From Phycisphaerae bacterium (GTDB lineage: Bacteria; Planctomycetota; Phycisphaerae; Phycisphaerales; Phycisphaeraceae), in NCBI GenBank assembly GCA_030432595.1, contig JAUIGU010000018.1, forward strand, positions 1-64,000: DNA of 64,000 nt. Direction: 5' to 3'. Position numbers and translations under genes: made by a program. This document shows, in pieces, positions 1 to 8,035 of this stretch. Numbering within the stretch: the stretch's first letter is position 1; every line of letters begins with the position of its first letter. Below the pieces are notes generated by a model, which ran no database searches, was not told where the DNA came from, and saw only the letters and a program-made list of their open reading frames with translations.

Positions 1-1381
1 TGCCGTCGATGAATTCATCGGTGGCGGGCTTGTAGCCGTCGGTGTCCCAGGGGACTTCTTCTTCGAGGATGTAGCCCTCGTCCACGAGCATGCGTGCCGC
101 TTCGAGGTAGATCGCGGGCTTGTAGACCTCCTTGGCCATCTCGTCGTACCACTCGGCGGGCTTGGCCTCGGTGATCTGGCCCCAGCGGCGCATCTGCGTG
201 AGGAACCACACGCCGTCGCTGTACCACGGGTACGTGCAGAAGTACTTGTAGAACACGTTGAAGTCCGGCATCTCACGCTTATCGGTGCGTTGGAAGTAGA
301 AGTACCCGGTCATCGAGTTCTTGATGACGTCGTAGTCGGCGCCGACGTAGTCGGAACGCGAGAGGATGCGTGCCGCCTCTTCGCGGTTGACCAGCGTGCC
401 GGCGTCGTCGGTCTCGTCGAGCCAGCGCCCGGCGCGGATGAGCGCCTTGGTGACCGCGAGCATGGTCTGCGGGTTCTCGTCCGCCCAGGCCTTGGTGACG
501 CCGAACACCTTCTCGGGGTTGTTCTTCCACACGTCGTAGTTGGTCGTGACCGGGACGCCGATGCCCTTGGCGACGGCCTGCTGGTTCCACGGCTCGCCGA
601 CGCAGTAGCCCTGGATGTTGCCGGCCTCGAGCGTCGCGGGCATCATCGGCGGCGGCGTGACGGACAGTTCGACCTGCGCATCGGTGCGCCCGCCGATGTC
701 GGTCTCGGTGTACATGCCCGGGTGGATGCCCGCGGCGGCGAGCCAGTAGCGGATCTCGTAATTGTGCGTGGACACGGGGAAGACCATGCCCATCTGGAGT
801 TTTTCGCCGTCGGCGATGCGCTCTTCAACGATCGGCTTGAGCGCCGCGGCGCTGATGGGGTGGTCGGACTGGGGCGTGTCGAGCGCGGAGTCGATCTCTT
901 GCATCTGGTCCCACACGGCATTGGACACGGTGATGCCGTTGCCGTTGAGGTCCATGGTGAAGGCGGTGATGATGTGAGCCTTGGTGCCGAACCCGATGGT
1001 CGCGGCGATGGGCTGCCCCGAGAGCATGTGCGCGCCGTCGAGCTCACCGGAGATCACGTTGTCCAGCAGCGTCTTCCAGTTCGGCTGGGCGATGACTTCG
1101 ACCGAGAGGCCTTCGTCGTCAAAAAAGCCCTTCTCTTTGGCAATGACGATCGGGGCGCAATCGGTGAGTTTGATGAAGCCGAACTTCAGTTCGTCCTTTT
1201 CGAGGTCGAGCATCTCCGTGTCGCCGCCGTCCACCGCGGGGACTTTGCCCGGCCCGAGCGCGGCCGCGGGCGAAACACTCGTCGCCAACGCACCCAACGC
1301 AAGCGACCACGTGAGCACGCGTCGGCCGATCCGATGAACATCAAACTTCGGGCGGTGATCCGGGCGGTCCTTGCATAACAT
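1..1381 (-). CDS. nrtA: Nitrate-type ABC transporter substrate-binding protein (3' end outside window)
   Basis: The reading frame runs leftward from an ATG at 1381 to the window edge (about 460 codons) and has no stop, so the C-terminus is missing. It reads as the NrtA/CmpA family of periplasmic binding proteins for nitrate/nitrite or bicarbonate. The mature part contains [20 protein letters not shown], then [18 protein letters not shown], and near the edge [20 protein letters not shown], all typical of this family. The N-terminus [17 protein letters not shown] with an AA cleavage zone looks like a Tat or Sec signal. A GGAG Shine-Dalgarno lies seven bases before the ATG. It is divergent from nirA and probably heads an nrt operon that continues to the left. 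Nitrate rather than bicarbonate is inferred from the adjacent nitrite reductase and the sigma-54 promoter. Confidence 0.86.
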   Translation of the reverse strand, partial: MLCKDRPDHRPKFDVHRIGRRVLTWSLALGALATSVSPAAALGPGKVPAVDGGDTEMLDLEKDELKFGFIKLTDCAPIVIAKEKGFFDDEGLSVEVIAQPNWKTLLDNVISGELDGAHMLSGQPIAATIGFGTKAHIITAFTMDLNGNGITVSNAVWDQMQEIDSALDTPQSDHPISAAALKPIVEERIADGEKLQMGMVFPVSTHNYEIRYWLAAAGIHPGMYTETDIGGRTDAQVELSVTPPPMMPATLEAGNIQGYCVGEPWNQQAVAKGIGVPVTTNYDVWKNNPEKVFGVTKAWADENPQTMLAVTKALIRAGRWLDETDDAGTLVNREEAARILSRSDYVGADYDVIKNSMTGYFYFQRTDKREMPDFNVFYKYFCTYPWYSDGVWFLTQMRRWGQITEAKPAEWYDEMAKEVYKPAIYLEAARMLVDEGYILEEEVPWDTDGYKPATDEFIDG

Positions 1382-1440
1382 CTTGGGGCTCCAATGAACG
1401 AAACAAACGTGTCAGGGGCAGGCAGCAAATAAACGACGCT

Positions 1441-1462
1441 CTCCCACGTGACTTTGTGGGAG
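1441..1462 (-). promoter_or_regulatory. Stem-loop in the nrtA leader
   Basis: On the minus strand CTCCCAC, an eight-base loop AAAGTCAC and GTGGGAG form a perfect 7-bp stem. A T-rich stretch (GTCGTTTATTTG) follows, about 60 bases before the nrtA start. The position fits an attenuator or a leader antitermination site. No protein binding is shown by the sequence. Confidence 0.45.
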
Positions 1463-1481
1463 GTGGACGCCGTTGTCCTTG

Positions 1482-1499
1482 GCCGACGAACGGGTCGGC
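1482..1499 (-). promoter_or_regulatory. Hexaloop hairpin in the nrtA leader
   Basis: GCCGAC-CCGTTC-GTCGGC (minus strand) is a perfect 6-bp stem with a six-base loop, just upstream of the 1441-1462 stem-loop. Tandem hairpins with hexaloops are the architecture used by ANTAR antiterminators in nitrate genes. However, this loop lacks the usual A1/G4 bases, so the comparison is architectural only. Confidence 0.35.
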
Positions 1500-1590
1500 G
1501 CAGCTTGGTTTTGTTGGTGTGTACCCGTCGGGGCGACCCGGTAGCAGCAGCCGTGGGCCGGACACGTGTTTCGCATCCGTGAGGCGATAG

Positions 1591-1606
1591 GCAAGCGGCG
1601 TGCCAA
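1591..1606 (-). promoter_or_regulatory. Sigma-54 promoter for nrtA
   Basis: Read leftward, this is TTGGCACGCCGCTTGC, an exact match to the TGGCAC-N5-TTGC sigma-54 consensus with the required ten bases between GG and GC. Transcription would start near 1580, giving a leader of roughly 200 bases. Sigma-54 control is well known for nitrogen assimilation genes. Confidence 0.7.
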
Positions 1607-1629
1607 ACGGCCCAAACCGTCTGAACGGA

Positions 1630-1652
1630 CCGGAACCCGTGTTTTCGGTTCC
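1630..1652. promoter_or_regulatory. Inverted repeat GGAACC-N9-GGTTCC, possible activator site
   Basis: GGAACC at 1632-1637 and GGTTCC at 1647-1652 form an inverted repeat between the divergent sigma-54 promoters. The longer box CCGGAACC (1630-1637) recurs directly at 1727-1734. Sigma-54 promoters need an enhancer-binding activator, so this is a plausible site. It does not match the classical NtrC box. Confidence 0.35.
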
Positions 1653-1675
1653 CCACTCTGCCGGGATTTTGATCA

Positions 1676-1691
1676 TTGGCACGCCGCGTGC
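1676..1691 (+). promoter_or_regulatory. Weaker second sigma-54-like element facing nirA
   Basis: TTGGCACGCCGCGTGC has GG-N10-GC spacing but GTGC instead of TTGC at -12. Its first 11 bases mirror those of the nrtA promoter (perfect inverted repeat with 1596-1606). It may be a second start, a decoy or a duplication remnant. Confidence 0.4.
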
Positions 1692-1779
1692 GCAGATGCG
1701 CGGCGCGCAACACGTCGGCAAACGACCCGGAACCTTCCCTATTACGCCCGAAGCCCGATTCATTTGTTTCCTTGCGGTT

Positions 1780-1794
1780 TGGCACCGCGATTGC
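1780..1794 (+). promoter_or_regulatory. Sigma-54 promoter for nirA
   Basis: TGGCACCGCGATTGC matches TGGCAC-N5-TTGC exactly, with ten bases between GG (1781-1782) and GC (1793-1794). The predicted start is near 1806, giving a leader of about 150 bases. The element lies inside an imperfect inverted repeat (CGGTTTGG 1775-1782, CCAAACCG 1813-1820). Confidence 0.65.
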
Positions 1795-1843
1795 GTAAGC
1801 CATGCGGATCGGCCAAACCGGGCCGGCGAAAACAAATCACGAC

Positions 1844-1866
1844 GCCGCGGTCTCCTCCTCCGCGGC
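1844..1866 (+). promoter_or_regulatory. Stem-loop 1 of the nirA leader
   Basis: GCCGCGG and CCGCGGC form a perfect 7-bp stem around the loop TCTCCTCCT. The loop is pyrimidine-only and resembles an anti-Shine-Dalgarno. It could be part of a termination or translation switch with the larger hairpin that follows. Confidence 0.45.
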
Positions 1867-1877
1867 ACCCTCGGACA

Positions 1878-1925
1878 ACGGCGTCCCATGCCTGCACCCG
1901 CGTGCAGTACGTGGGACGCCGTTTT
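1878..1925 (+). terminator. Nested hairpin with T-run in the nirA leader (attenuator candidate)
   Basis: Arms ACGGCGTCCCA (1878-1888) and TGGGACGCCGT (1912-1922) pair over 11 bp. Inside them CTGCAC-CCGC-GTGCAG forms a second perfect stem (1892-1907). A short T-run follows directly (four Ts counting the last stem base). Lying 33 bases before the nirA start, this is placed like a leader attenuator. The T-run is short, so termination strength is uncertain. Confidence 0.5.
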
Positions 1926-1958
1926 GGTAAGCCCGCTCCCCCTTCCGAGCCTTGCACG

Positions 1959-3713
1959 ATGTGCGGAAACAGCAGCGCTCAATTCGACGGATTCAACCCG
2001 GAGCAGCAGCGGTACCTCGCGGACCTGCTTGCCCAGCTTGACCTGCAGGCCCTCTTCGTCGCGCCCTCAACGGGCGACGCGCCGCAACAAGTCACGGTCC
2101 ACGGCACGCCTTACGAAGACCTCTGCAAGGAAGAAGTCGCCAAACATGAGACGCACCCTTGGGACCTTTGGCCCAAACTCCGCGCCCACGCGGAGGCCGG
2201 CCGCATGCCCGAGGGCACCGACGTGTTCATGTTCAAGCACCACGGCATGTTCAACGTCGCGCCGGCCCAGCCTGGGTTCATGTGCCGCCTGCGCATCCCC
2301 GCGTGCAAGATGCGCGGCGACCAGATGATCGGTCTGGCCGACCTGACCGAAACCAAGGCCGGCGGCTACGCCCACGTCACCACCCGTGGCAACCTCCAGG
2401 TCCGTGAGATCGCCCCGGAAAACATGGTGGATGTATTGCAAGGCCTCGCCGGCATCGGCCTGACCAGCAAGGGCAGCGGGGCCGACAGCGTCCGCAACAT
2501 CACCTGCTCGCCCTCGGCCGGGTTCGATCCGGAAGAACTCATCGACCTGTCCGACCACGCGATCACCCTCCACCACCACATCCTCAACACGCCCGACCTG
2601 CACGGCATCCCGCGCAAGTTCAACATCAGCTTCGACAACGGCGGCAAGCTCTCCTGCGTCAGCGACACCAACGACATCGCGCTGCTCGCCACGGAAGTCT
2701 TGGAAAACGATCAGGGCGTCGAGCCCGGCGTCTACTGCCGTGTGTTGCTCGGCGGGATCACCGGGCACCTCGACTTCGCCCGCGACACGGGCTTCCTCGT
2801 AAAACCCGAGCACACTGTGGACGCCTGCGTCGCCATGCTCCGCGTCTTCATCGAGCACGGCGACCGCACCAACCGCAAAAAGGCCCGGCTCAAATACGTC
2901 CTCGACGAGCACGGCTTCGACTGGTACATCCAGCAATCCCAGGCCGTGCTCGACACGATCAACCCGGACGCAATGTTCATCGCACTGCCCACCGACGCCT
3001 GCGCCCCACGCAAAGCAATCGACCGCCAGGGCCACATCGGCGTGCAGCCTCAAGCACAGGCCGGTTTCAACTGCGTCGGCCTGAACCTGCCCGTCGGCAA
3101 GCTCACGCCCGAGCAGATGCGCACGCTCGGCTGGCTCGCGATGAAGTACGGCCGCAACGACCTGCGCCTCACCGTCTGGCAGAACGTGCTCATCCCCTGG
3201 ATCGCGGATGAAGACGTCGATGCCTTTGTCGCGAAAATCCGCGAGATGGGGCTGACGATCGAAGCCTCCGCGTTCGCCGCCGGCGCGGTCGCCTGCACCG
3301 GGAAATTCGGCTGCAAGTACGCCTCGGCCCACACCAAGTCGCACGCCGCCATGCTCGTCGAACACCTAGAGCAGCGCTTCGAACTCGACACGCCCATCAA
3401 CCTGCACCTCACCGGCTGCCCGCACTCCTGCGCCCAGCATTACATCGGCGACATCGGCCTGCTCGGTGCGACCACCGAAGACGGCCGAGAGGCCTACCAG
3501 GTCTTTCTCGGCGGCGGCAGCGACCTCGAACAAGGTCTAGCCCGCCACCTCGTCGGACCGGTCCCCGCCGAGGAACTACCGGGTTTCCTCGAACACGTCG
3601 TGCAGACCTACCTCGACCGGCGTGAAACCGGCGAACGCTTTTTTGCCTTTACCCGCCGACACAGCGAAGACCAGCTCATCGAGTTGTTCCTGCCCGCCGC
3701 CGTGCCCGCCTGA
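1959..3713 (+). CDS. nirA: Ferredoxin-type nitrite/sulfite reductase hemoprotein
   Basis: 584 aa. It is a siroheme and 4Fe-4S assimilatory nitrite (or sulfite) reductase that takes nitrite to ammonium with six electrons in the cytoplasm. The four cluster ligands are visible as C446-x5-C452 (CTGKFGC) and C487-x3-C491 (CPHSC), and both ferredoxin-like repeats are present. The ATG at 1959 gives MCGNSSAQF; the frame stays open upstream but that part has no family resemblance. No clear Shine-Dalgarno is seen. The next gene, a diflavin reductase 63 bases on, is probably its electron donor. Nitrite is favoured over sulfite because nrtA is divergent and gltD follows. A sulfite reductase role cannot be excluded by reading alone. 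Confidence 0.87.
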   Translation: MCGNSSAQFDGFNPEQQRYLADLLAQLDLQALFVAPSTGDAPQQVTVHGTPYEDLCKEEVAKHETHPWDLWPKLRAHAEAGRMPEGTDVFMFKHHGMFNVAPAQPGFMCRLRIPACKMRGDQMIGLADLTETKAGGYAHVTTRGNLQVREIAPENMVDVLQGLAGIGLTSKGSGADSVRNITCSPSAGFDPEELIDLSDHAITLHHHILNTPDLHGIPRKFNISFDNGGKLSCVSDTNDIALLATEVLENDQGVEPGVYCRVLLGGITGHLDFARDTGFLVKPEHTVDACVAMLRVFIEHGDRTNRKKARLKYVLDEHGFDWYIQQSQAVLDTINPDAMFIALPTDACAPRKAIDRQGHIGVQPQAQAGFNCVGLNLPVGKLTPEQMRTLGWLAMKYGRNDLRLTVWQNVLIPWIADEDVDAFVAKIREMGLTIEASAFAAGAVACTGKFGCKYASAHTKSHAAMLVEHLEQRFELDTPINLHLTGCPHSCAQHYIGDIGLLGATTEDGREAYQVFLGGGSDLEQGLARHLVGPVPAEELPGFLEHVVQTYLDRRETGERFFAFTRRHSEDQLIELFLPAAVPA

Positions 3714-3776
3714 CCAAAGCCCGCATCACCCCGAACCCGACCGCGTGGCCGCCGCGCATCGCTCTGGACGCAGACC

Positions 3777-5573
3777 ATGACCGCCACCCTCAACGGACAT
3801 GCCAACGGCACCGCGCTTGCCGGCGACCGCCTGAACGGCGCGGTCGCGACGCTGACCGCGCCGAACCCGGCCACGCCGACCGTCCCCGATGACGCCCCCT
3901 TCACGCCCGGCCAACGCCAGTGGCTCAACGGACTGCTCACCGGGCTGACCGTGCTGTCCCGCGCCGCGCAAGGCGGCAGTGGGAACAGTCAACCCGAAGC
4001 GCCGGCCGTGCCGTTAACCATCCTCTACGGCTCGCAGTCCGGGAACTGCGAAGCGCTCTCCAAAGACCTCCGCAAACACGCGAAGGCTTCGGGGTTTGCG
4101 CCGGCCGTTCGCGAACTCAACGACGTCGCGCTGGATGAGCTGCCCGGGATGGGGCGTCTCGTCGTGGTGTGCAGCACGTTCGGCGAGGGCGACCCGCCCG
4201 ACAACGCTAAGTCGTTCTGCGACGCGATCCACGCCGATGACGCGCCGTCTCTGGCCGGGCTGGACTTCGCCGTCTGCGGCATGGGCGACTCGTCTTACAC
4301 GCACTTCAACAAGACCGGGCGCGACCTCGACGCGCGCCTCGCGGCGCTCGGTGCAAACCGGGTGGTTGATTTCGTCGCCTGCGACGTCGCCTACGACGAC
4401 GACTTCGCGCAGTGGAAGTCGGACGTGTTCGGCAGCGCCGCGTTCCAGGTGGAGGGCGCAACCCCCGCCGCCGCCGGTGACACCACAGGCGACGAACCCA
4501 AAGAACGCTTCACCAAGAGCGAGCCGTTCCCCGCGACGATCCTCGAGGTCCGCCGGCTCAGCGGGGACGGCTCGGCCAAGGAAGTGAACCACGTCGAGAT
4601 CTCGCTCGCCGGGTCGGGCCTGGACTACGCCGTCGGCGATGCGCTCGGGCTTTGGCCGACCAACTGCACAGAGCTTGTGCAGGAATTGTTGGCCATGTTC
4701 GGCTTCACGGGCCGCGAGGTCGTGCAAATCAAAGCCGACGTGATGTCGCTCCGCGCGGCGCTGCTCGACAAACTCGACATCTGCACGGTCACCGCCAAGA
4801 CCCTTGAAGCCCTGGGCGTCGATCCGGCGACCGAGGTGCCGGCCGGCACCCAGTTGCTCGACCTTTTGGAGGGCATTGTCGATCAGATCGAACCGCAACA
4901 GCTTGTCGATGCGCTGCGCCCACTCTCGCCGCGGCTCTACTCGATCGCGTCCAGCCGCGCCGCCCACCCCGGCGAGGTCCACCTCACCGTCGGCGCCGTG
5001 CGCTACGAGACCCACGGCAGACCGCGCAAGGGCGTCGCCTCCACGTTCCTCGCCGACCGTTGCGGCTGCGGCGCCCGCGTCGGCGTGTACCTGCAACGTT
5101 CGGCCCACTTCCACATCCCGGACGACGACACGCCGCTGATCATGATCGGCCCGGGCACCGGCATCGCGCCCTTCCGCGCTTTTCTCGAAGAGCGTTCCAC
5201 CCACGAAAACAAGGGCCGCAACTGGCTTTTTTTTGGCGACCAGCACGAGGCCGACGACTTTCTCTACCGCGAAGAAGTCGATGCCTGGCTTGCCGACGGC
5301 ACGCTAGAGAGCTTCACCGCGGCGTGGTCCCGTGACCAGGCGGAGAAGGTGTACGTCCAGCACCGCATGGCCGAGCACGGCGCCGAGCTTTGGGACTGGC
5401 TGCAGGCCGGCGGCGCGGTGTACGTCTGCGGCGACGCGTCACGGATGGCCAAGGATGTCGACGCCGCGCTGCACGCGTTGATCGCCGAGCACGGCACGAT
5501 GTCAGAGACAGACGCCGCCGCCTACGTCGAACAACTCAAGGCCGACCATCGCTACCAGCGCGACGTGTACTGA
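3777..5573 (+). CDS. CysJ-like NADPH diflavin reductase
   Basis: 598 aa, the normal length for the flavoprotein (alpha) subunit of NADPH-sulfite reductase. Order: a poorly conserved N-terminus of about 78 residues, an FMN-binding flavodoxin domain (LTILYGSQSGNCEALS and VVVCSTFGEGDPPDNA), a connecting/FAD domain with RLYSIASS, and an NADP domain with MIGPGTGIAPFRAFLEER and YVCGDASRMAKDVD. It ends RYQRDVY, the usual aromatic C-terminus of this family. It should pass electrons from NADPH to the siroheme enzyme encoded just upstream, making the pair a two-component NADPH-nitrite or sulfite reductase. Transcription is probably shared with nirA. Confidence 0.88.
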   Translation: MTATLNGHANGTALAGDRLNGAVATLTAPNPATPTVPDDAPFTPGQRQWLNGLLTGLTVLSRAAQGGSGNSQPEAPAVPLTILYGSQSGNCEALSKDLRKHAKASGFAPAVRELNDVALDELPGMGRLVVVCSTFGEGDPPDNAKSFCDAIHADDAPSLAGLDFAVCGMGDSSYTHFNKTGRDLDARLAALGANRVVDFVACDVAYDDDFAQWKSDVFGSAAFQVEGATPAAAGDTTGDEPKERFTKSEPFPATILEVRRLSGDGSAKEVNHVEISLAGSGLDYAVGDALGLWPTNCTELVQELLAMFGFTGREVVQIKADVMSLRAALLDKLDICTVTAKTLEALGVDPATEVPAGTQLLDLLEGIVDQIEPQQLVDALRPLSPRLYSIASSRAAHPGEVHLTVGAVRYETHGRPRKGVASTFLADRCGCGARVGVYLQRSAHFHIPDDDTPLIMIGPGTGIAPFRAFLEERSTHENKGRNWLFFGDQHEADDFLYREEVDAWLADGTLESFTAAWSRDQAEKVYVQHRMAEHGAELWDWLQAGGAVYVCGDASRMAKDVDAALHALIAEHGTMSETDAAAYVEQLKADHRYQRDVY

Positions 5574-5656
5574 ACACCGAACAGGGACAGGTGTCGGGTT
5601 AGTCTTCCGAGGTTCAATGCCGCGGCAACGGCGGCGTACCAACGTGTCCGAGGACC

Positions 5657-7132
5657 ATGGCGCTCACCGATCTCGCCAAACGCAATCCGCGGTCTGCGAC
5701 CGCGACGGCCGTGGAGACTGCCGAGCCGGTCGGCGCGATGCCGATGCGCAGCCCGTCGCTGCGTATCAACGACTATTACGAGGTTTATGCGAGCCCCGAC
5801 CCGCAGCGCGTCCAGGAGGAAGCGGCCCGATGCATGAACTGCGGTGCGGCTTTCTGCATGCCCGAAGGAGGCTACCGTGCCAACGACGGCAGTGCGGCGG
5901 GCTGCCCGATCTCCAACAGAATCCCTGAATGGAACCGCTTCGCCGAAGCCGGGCGATGGCGCGACGCCTACGAACGCCTGGCGCTGACCAACAACTTTCC
6001 GGAGTTCACCGCGCGCGTCTGTCCGGCCCCTTGTCAGGATTCCTGCATCGTTGGCATCCATGACCGTCCCGTCGGGATCAAGTCCATCGAACGCGCGATC
6101 ATCGACCGCGCTTTCGAGAGCGGCTGGGTTCGGCCACGGACGCCACAACGCCGCACCGGCAGGCGGATCGCCATTGTTGGTTCGGGGCCGGCCGGCCTTG
6201 CCGCGGCGGACGAGCTCAACGCAGCCGGGCACCATGTCACCGTCTTAGAGCGATCCGACACGCCGGGCGGTCTTTTGATCTACGGCATCCCGACGATGAA
6301 GCTCAACAAGGCCGTGGTGGCCCGACGCATCGCGTTGATGGAACAGTCCGGGATCAGTTTTGAGACCTCTTGTGACGTCGGCCACGACATTGCGGCGGCG
6401 GATCTGGCCGCGAAACACGACGCGACCCTCGTGGCTGTCGGTGCGCTCACCGGCCGTGACCTGTACCTCCCGGGACGAAATCTGAACGGCATCATCATGG
6501 CGATGCCATATCTCGAAGCGGCCACTCGTCGGAACCTGCACCGCACACCGCTCCCCGAAGGACTCGACGCCGCCGGACGGGATGTCGTCATTATCGGTGG
6601 TGGTGACACCGGGGCCGACTGCATTGCGACGGCGATTCGGCAAGGGGCCGCGTCGGTCACCAACATCACGCGACGCGTCCGCCCCCCGTCCTGCCGATCC
6701 GACGCGAGCCCATGGCCGGGTCCGCCCGCAACCTACACGTTGGACTACGCGCACGCGGAAGGCCTTGCCCAGCATGGTGAAGACCCCCGCCGCTTTGGTG
6801 TCTCGCCGATCGCGTTCGTGTCAGATGGGGAGGACTCGAACGTCAGCGCGATGCAGATCAAAAACATCACGCCCGTGGCGACCCACACCGAGTTGTTGCC
6901 GGCGCAACTTGTGATCCTTGCGATCGGTTTTACGGGTCACGATGCTCCGAAGCTCTTCGAACAATTGGGTCTCTCTTCTGAGGGTCATAGCCTGGCGAAT
7001 TGCAACCGCGGTGTCTTCCTGGCCGGCGACGCCTGCCGCGGCCCATCGCTGGTGGTTGAGGCCATTGCGGATGGCCGTCGCGCCGCCCGCCAGATCGACC
7101 ACCACTTGGCGAGTCGTCCACGGCGGGATTGA
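5657..7132 (+). CDS. gltD: Glutamate synthase small-subunit-like NADPH oxidoreductase
   Basis: 491 aa. It matches the GltD/beta-subunit fold: an N-terminal double 4Fe-4S domain (CMNCGAAFC, GCPISNRIPEW, CPAPCQDSC), an FAD Rossmann motif (AIVGSGPAGLAAADEL), an NADPH Rossmann motif (VVIIGGGDTGADC) and the C-terminal FLAGDACRGPSLVVEAI. It feeds electrons to the large GltB subunit, which makes glutamate from glutamine and 2-oxoglutarate. The gene lies 83 bases after the diflavin reductase and is likely the last gene of the nitrogen-assimilation operon, using the ammonium made by NirA. No gltB is in the window. GltD-like proteins also serve other enzymes, so the partner is inferred. Confidence 0.84.
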   Translation: MALTDLAKRNPRSATATAVETAEPVGAMPMRSPSLRINDYYEVYASPDPQRVQEEAARCMNCGAAFCMPEGGYRANDGSAAGCPISNRIPEWNRFAEAGRWRDAYERLALTNNFPEFTARVCPAPCQDSCIVGIHDRPVGIKSIERAIIDRAFESGWVRPRTPQRRTGRRIAIVGSGPAGLAAADELNAAGHHVTVLERSDTPGGLLIYGIPTMKLNKAVVARRIALMEQSGISFETSCDVGHDIAAADLAAKHDATLVAVGALTGRDLYLPGRNLNGIIMAMPYLEAATRRNLHRTPLPEGLDAAGRDVVIIGGGDTGADCIATAIRQGAASVTNITRRVRPPSCRSDASPWPGPPATYTLDYAHAEGLAQHGEDPRRFGVSPIAFVSDGEDSNVSAMQIKNITPVATHTELLPAQLVILAIGFTGHDAPKLFEQLGLSSEGHSLANCNRGVFLAGDACRGPSLVVEAIADGRRAARQIDHHLASRPRRD

Positions 7133-7238
7133 CGGGCTGTTTTCGCCCGGCCCTTATGCGTCAGAACGCGTTTAACAGCATTTCAGGGCGTAGCTAAGAG
7201 GATGGGCCACGATCAAACCGCTCCGCGCAGGTGCTGTC

Positions 7239-8024
7239 TCAATACACGCAGATCGGGTGATGGATACCCGGCCGTGTGATTATCTCGGTTTGCACGCCGA
7301 ATACCAGACGCAGCGTCGTGGGGTGCAATAGTTCGGTCATGCGGCCTTTTGCGATGATTCGATGGTCTTTGAGTCCGACCAGTGAGGTGAAGCAGCGTGC
7401 CGCAAGGTTAATGTCATGCAAAACGGTGACGATGGTCGTGCCGTGCTCGCGGTTGAGGTCTTCGAGCAGGCCGAGCACCTCGAGCTGGTGCCCGATGTCC
7501 AGGGCGGAGACCGGCTCGTCGAGCAGCAGGACGTCGGCTTCCTGCGCGACGGTCATGGCGAGCCAGGCGCGCTGGCGTTCGCCGCCGGAGAGTGACTCGA
7601 CTTCGCGGTGCTGCAGCGCGGTCAGGTCGCAGAGGTCGAGCGAGCGGTCGATGGCGGTGCGGTCCTGCGGTCCAAAGCGGCGCGACCAGGCGATGTGGGG
7701 CGAGCGGCCGTAGCCGACGAGTTCGCGCACGGTGACGCCAGGCGGGCAGCCCGGGGACTGGGGCATGAAGGCGACCTTGCGTGCAAGTTCGCGGCGGTTG
7801 AAGCGGGCGATGGGTTGGTCGTCCAGGTGTACCCGGCCGGCGACGGGCTTGAGCAGGCGTGCCATGACGCGCAGCAGGGTGGATTTTCCCGAGCCGTTGG
7901 GCCCGATGAGCGCGACGCGGTCGCGGCGTTGGATGTCCAGCGTGGCGTCGATGAGCACGGGGTCGCCGCCGTAGCCAGCGGTGGCGTTCTCAACGCGGAG
8001 GATCGGGGGTTGGGTTTCGGTCAC
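7239..8024 (-). CDS. Iron(III)/siderophore-type ABC transporter ATP-binding protein
   Basis: 261 aa. A complete ABC ATPase: Walker A GPNGSGKST (41-49), signature LSGGERQR (145-152) and Walker B VLLLDEP (165-171) followed by SALD. The overall sequence is of the FecE/FhuC/BtuD/HmuV class, which powers uptake of iron-siderophore, heme or cobalamin. It is the last gene of a leftward unit, 11 bases after the permease gene, and is convergent with gltD. The iron assignment rests on the Fur-like box that heads the unit. Confidence 0.88.
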   Translation of the reverse strand: MTETQPPILRVENATAGYGGDPVLIDATLDIQRRDRVALIGPNGSGKSTLLRVMARLLKPVAGRVHLDDQPIARFNRRELARKVAFMPQSPGCPPGVTVRELVGYGRSPHIAWSRRFGPQDRTAIDRSLDLCDLTALQHREVESLSGGERQRAWLAMTVAQEADVLLLDEPVSALDIGHQLEVLGLLEDLNREHGTTIVTVLHDINLAARCFTSLVGLKDHRIIAKGRMTELLHPTTLRLVFGVQTEIITRPGIHHPICVY

Positions 8025-8035
8025 GACAAACGTTT

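Larger units (their letters stand above)
1382..1958. other. Divergent nrtA/nirA intergenic control region
   Basis: These 577 bases hold no convincing gene. Open frames that cross them extend real genes or are antisense. The region contains sigma-54 type -24/-12 elements facing both ways, repeated CCGGAACC boxes, and stem-loops in both presumed 5' leaders. These are listed separately. Confidence 0.7.

Noticed and set aside
1596-1686. Riboswitch formed by the 11-bp inverted repeat CGGCGTGCCAA/TTGGCACGCCG
   Set aside because: Each arm is part of a sigma-54 -24/-12 element facing outward, which explains the symmetry better than a 69-base loop RNA.
1566-1958. N-terminal extension of nirA (about 130 codons in frame upstream of 1959)
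   Set aside because: The extension is arginine/proline-rich low-quality sequence without family resemblance, and it covers the sigma-54 promoter and leader hairpins.
7133-7238. Terminator between gltD and the ABC ATPase gene
   Set aside because: CGGGC-N7-GCCCG after the gltD stop is only a 5-bp stem and has no T-run.
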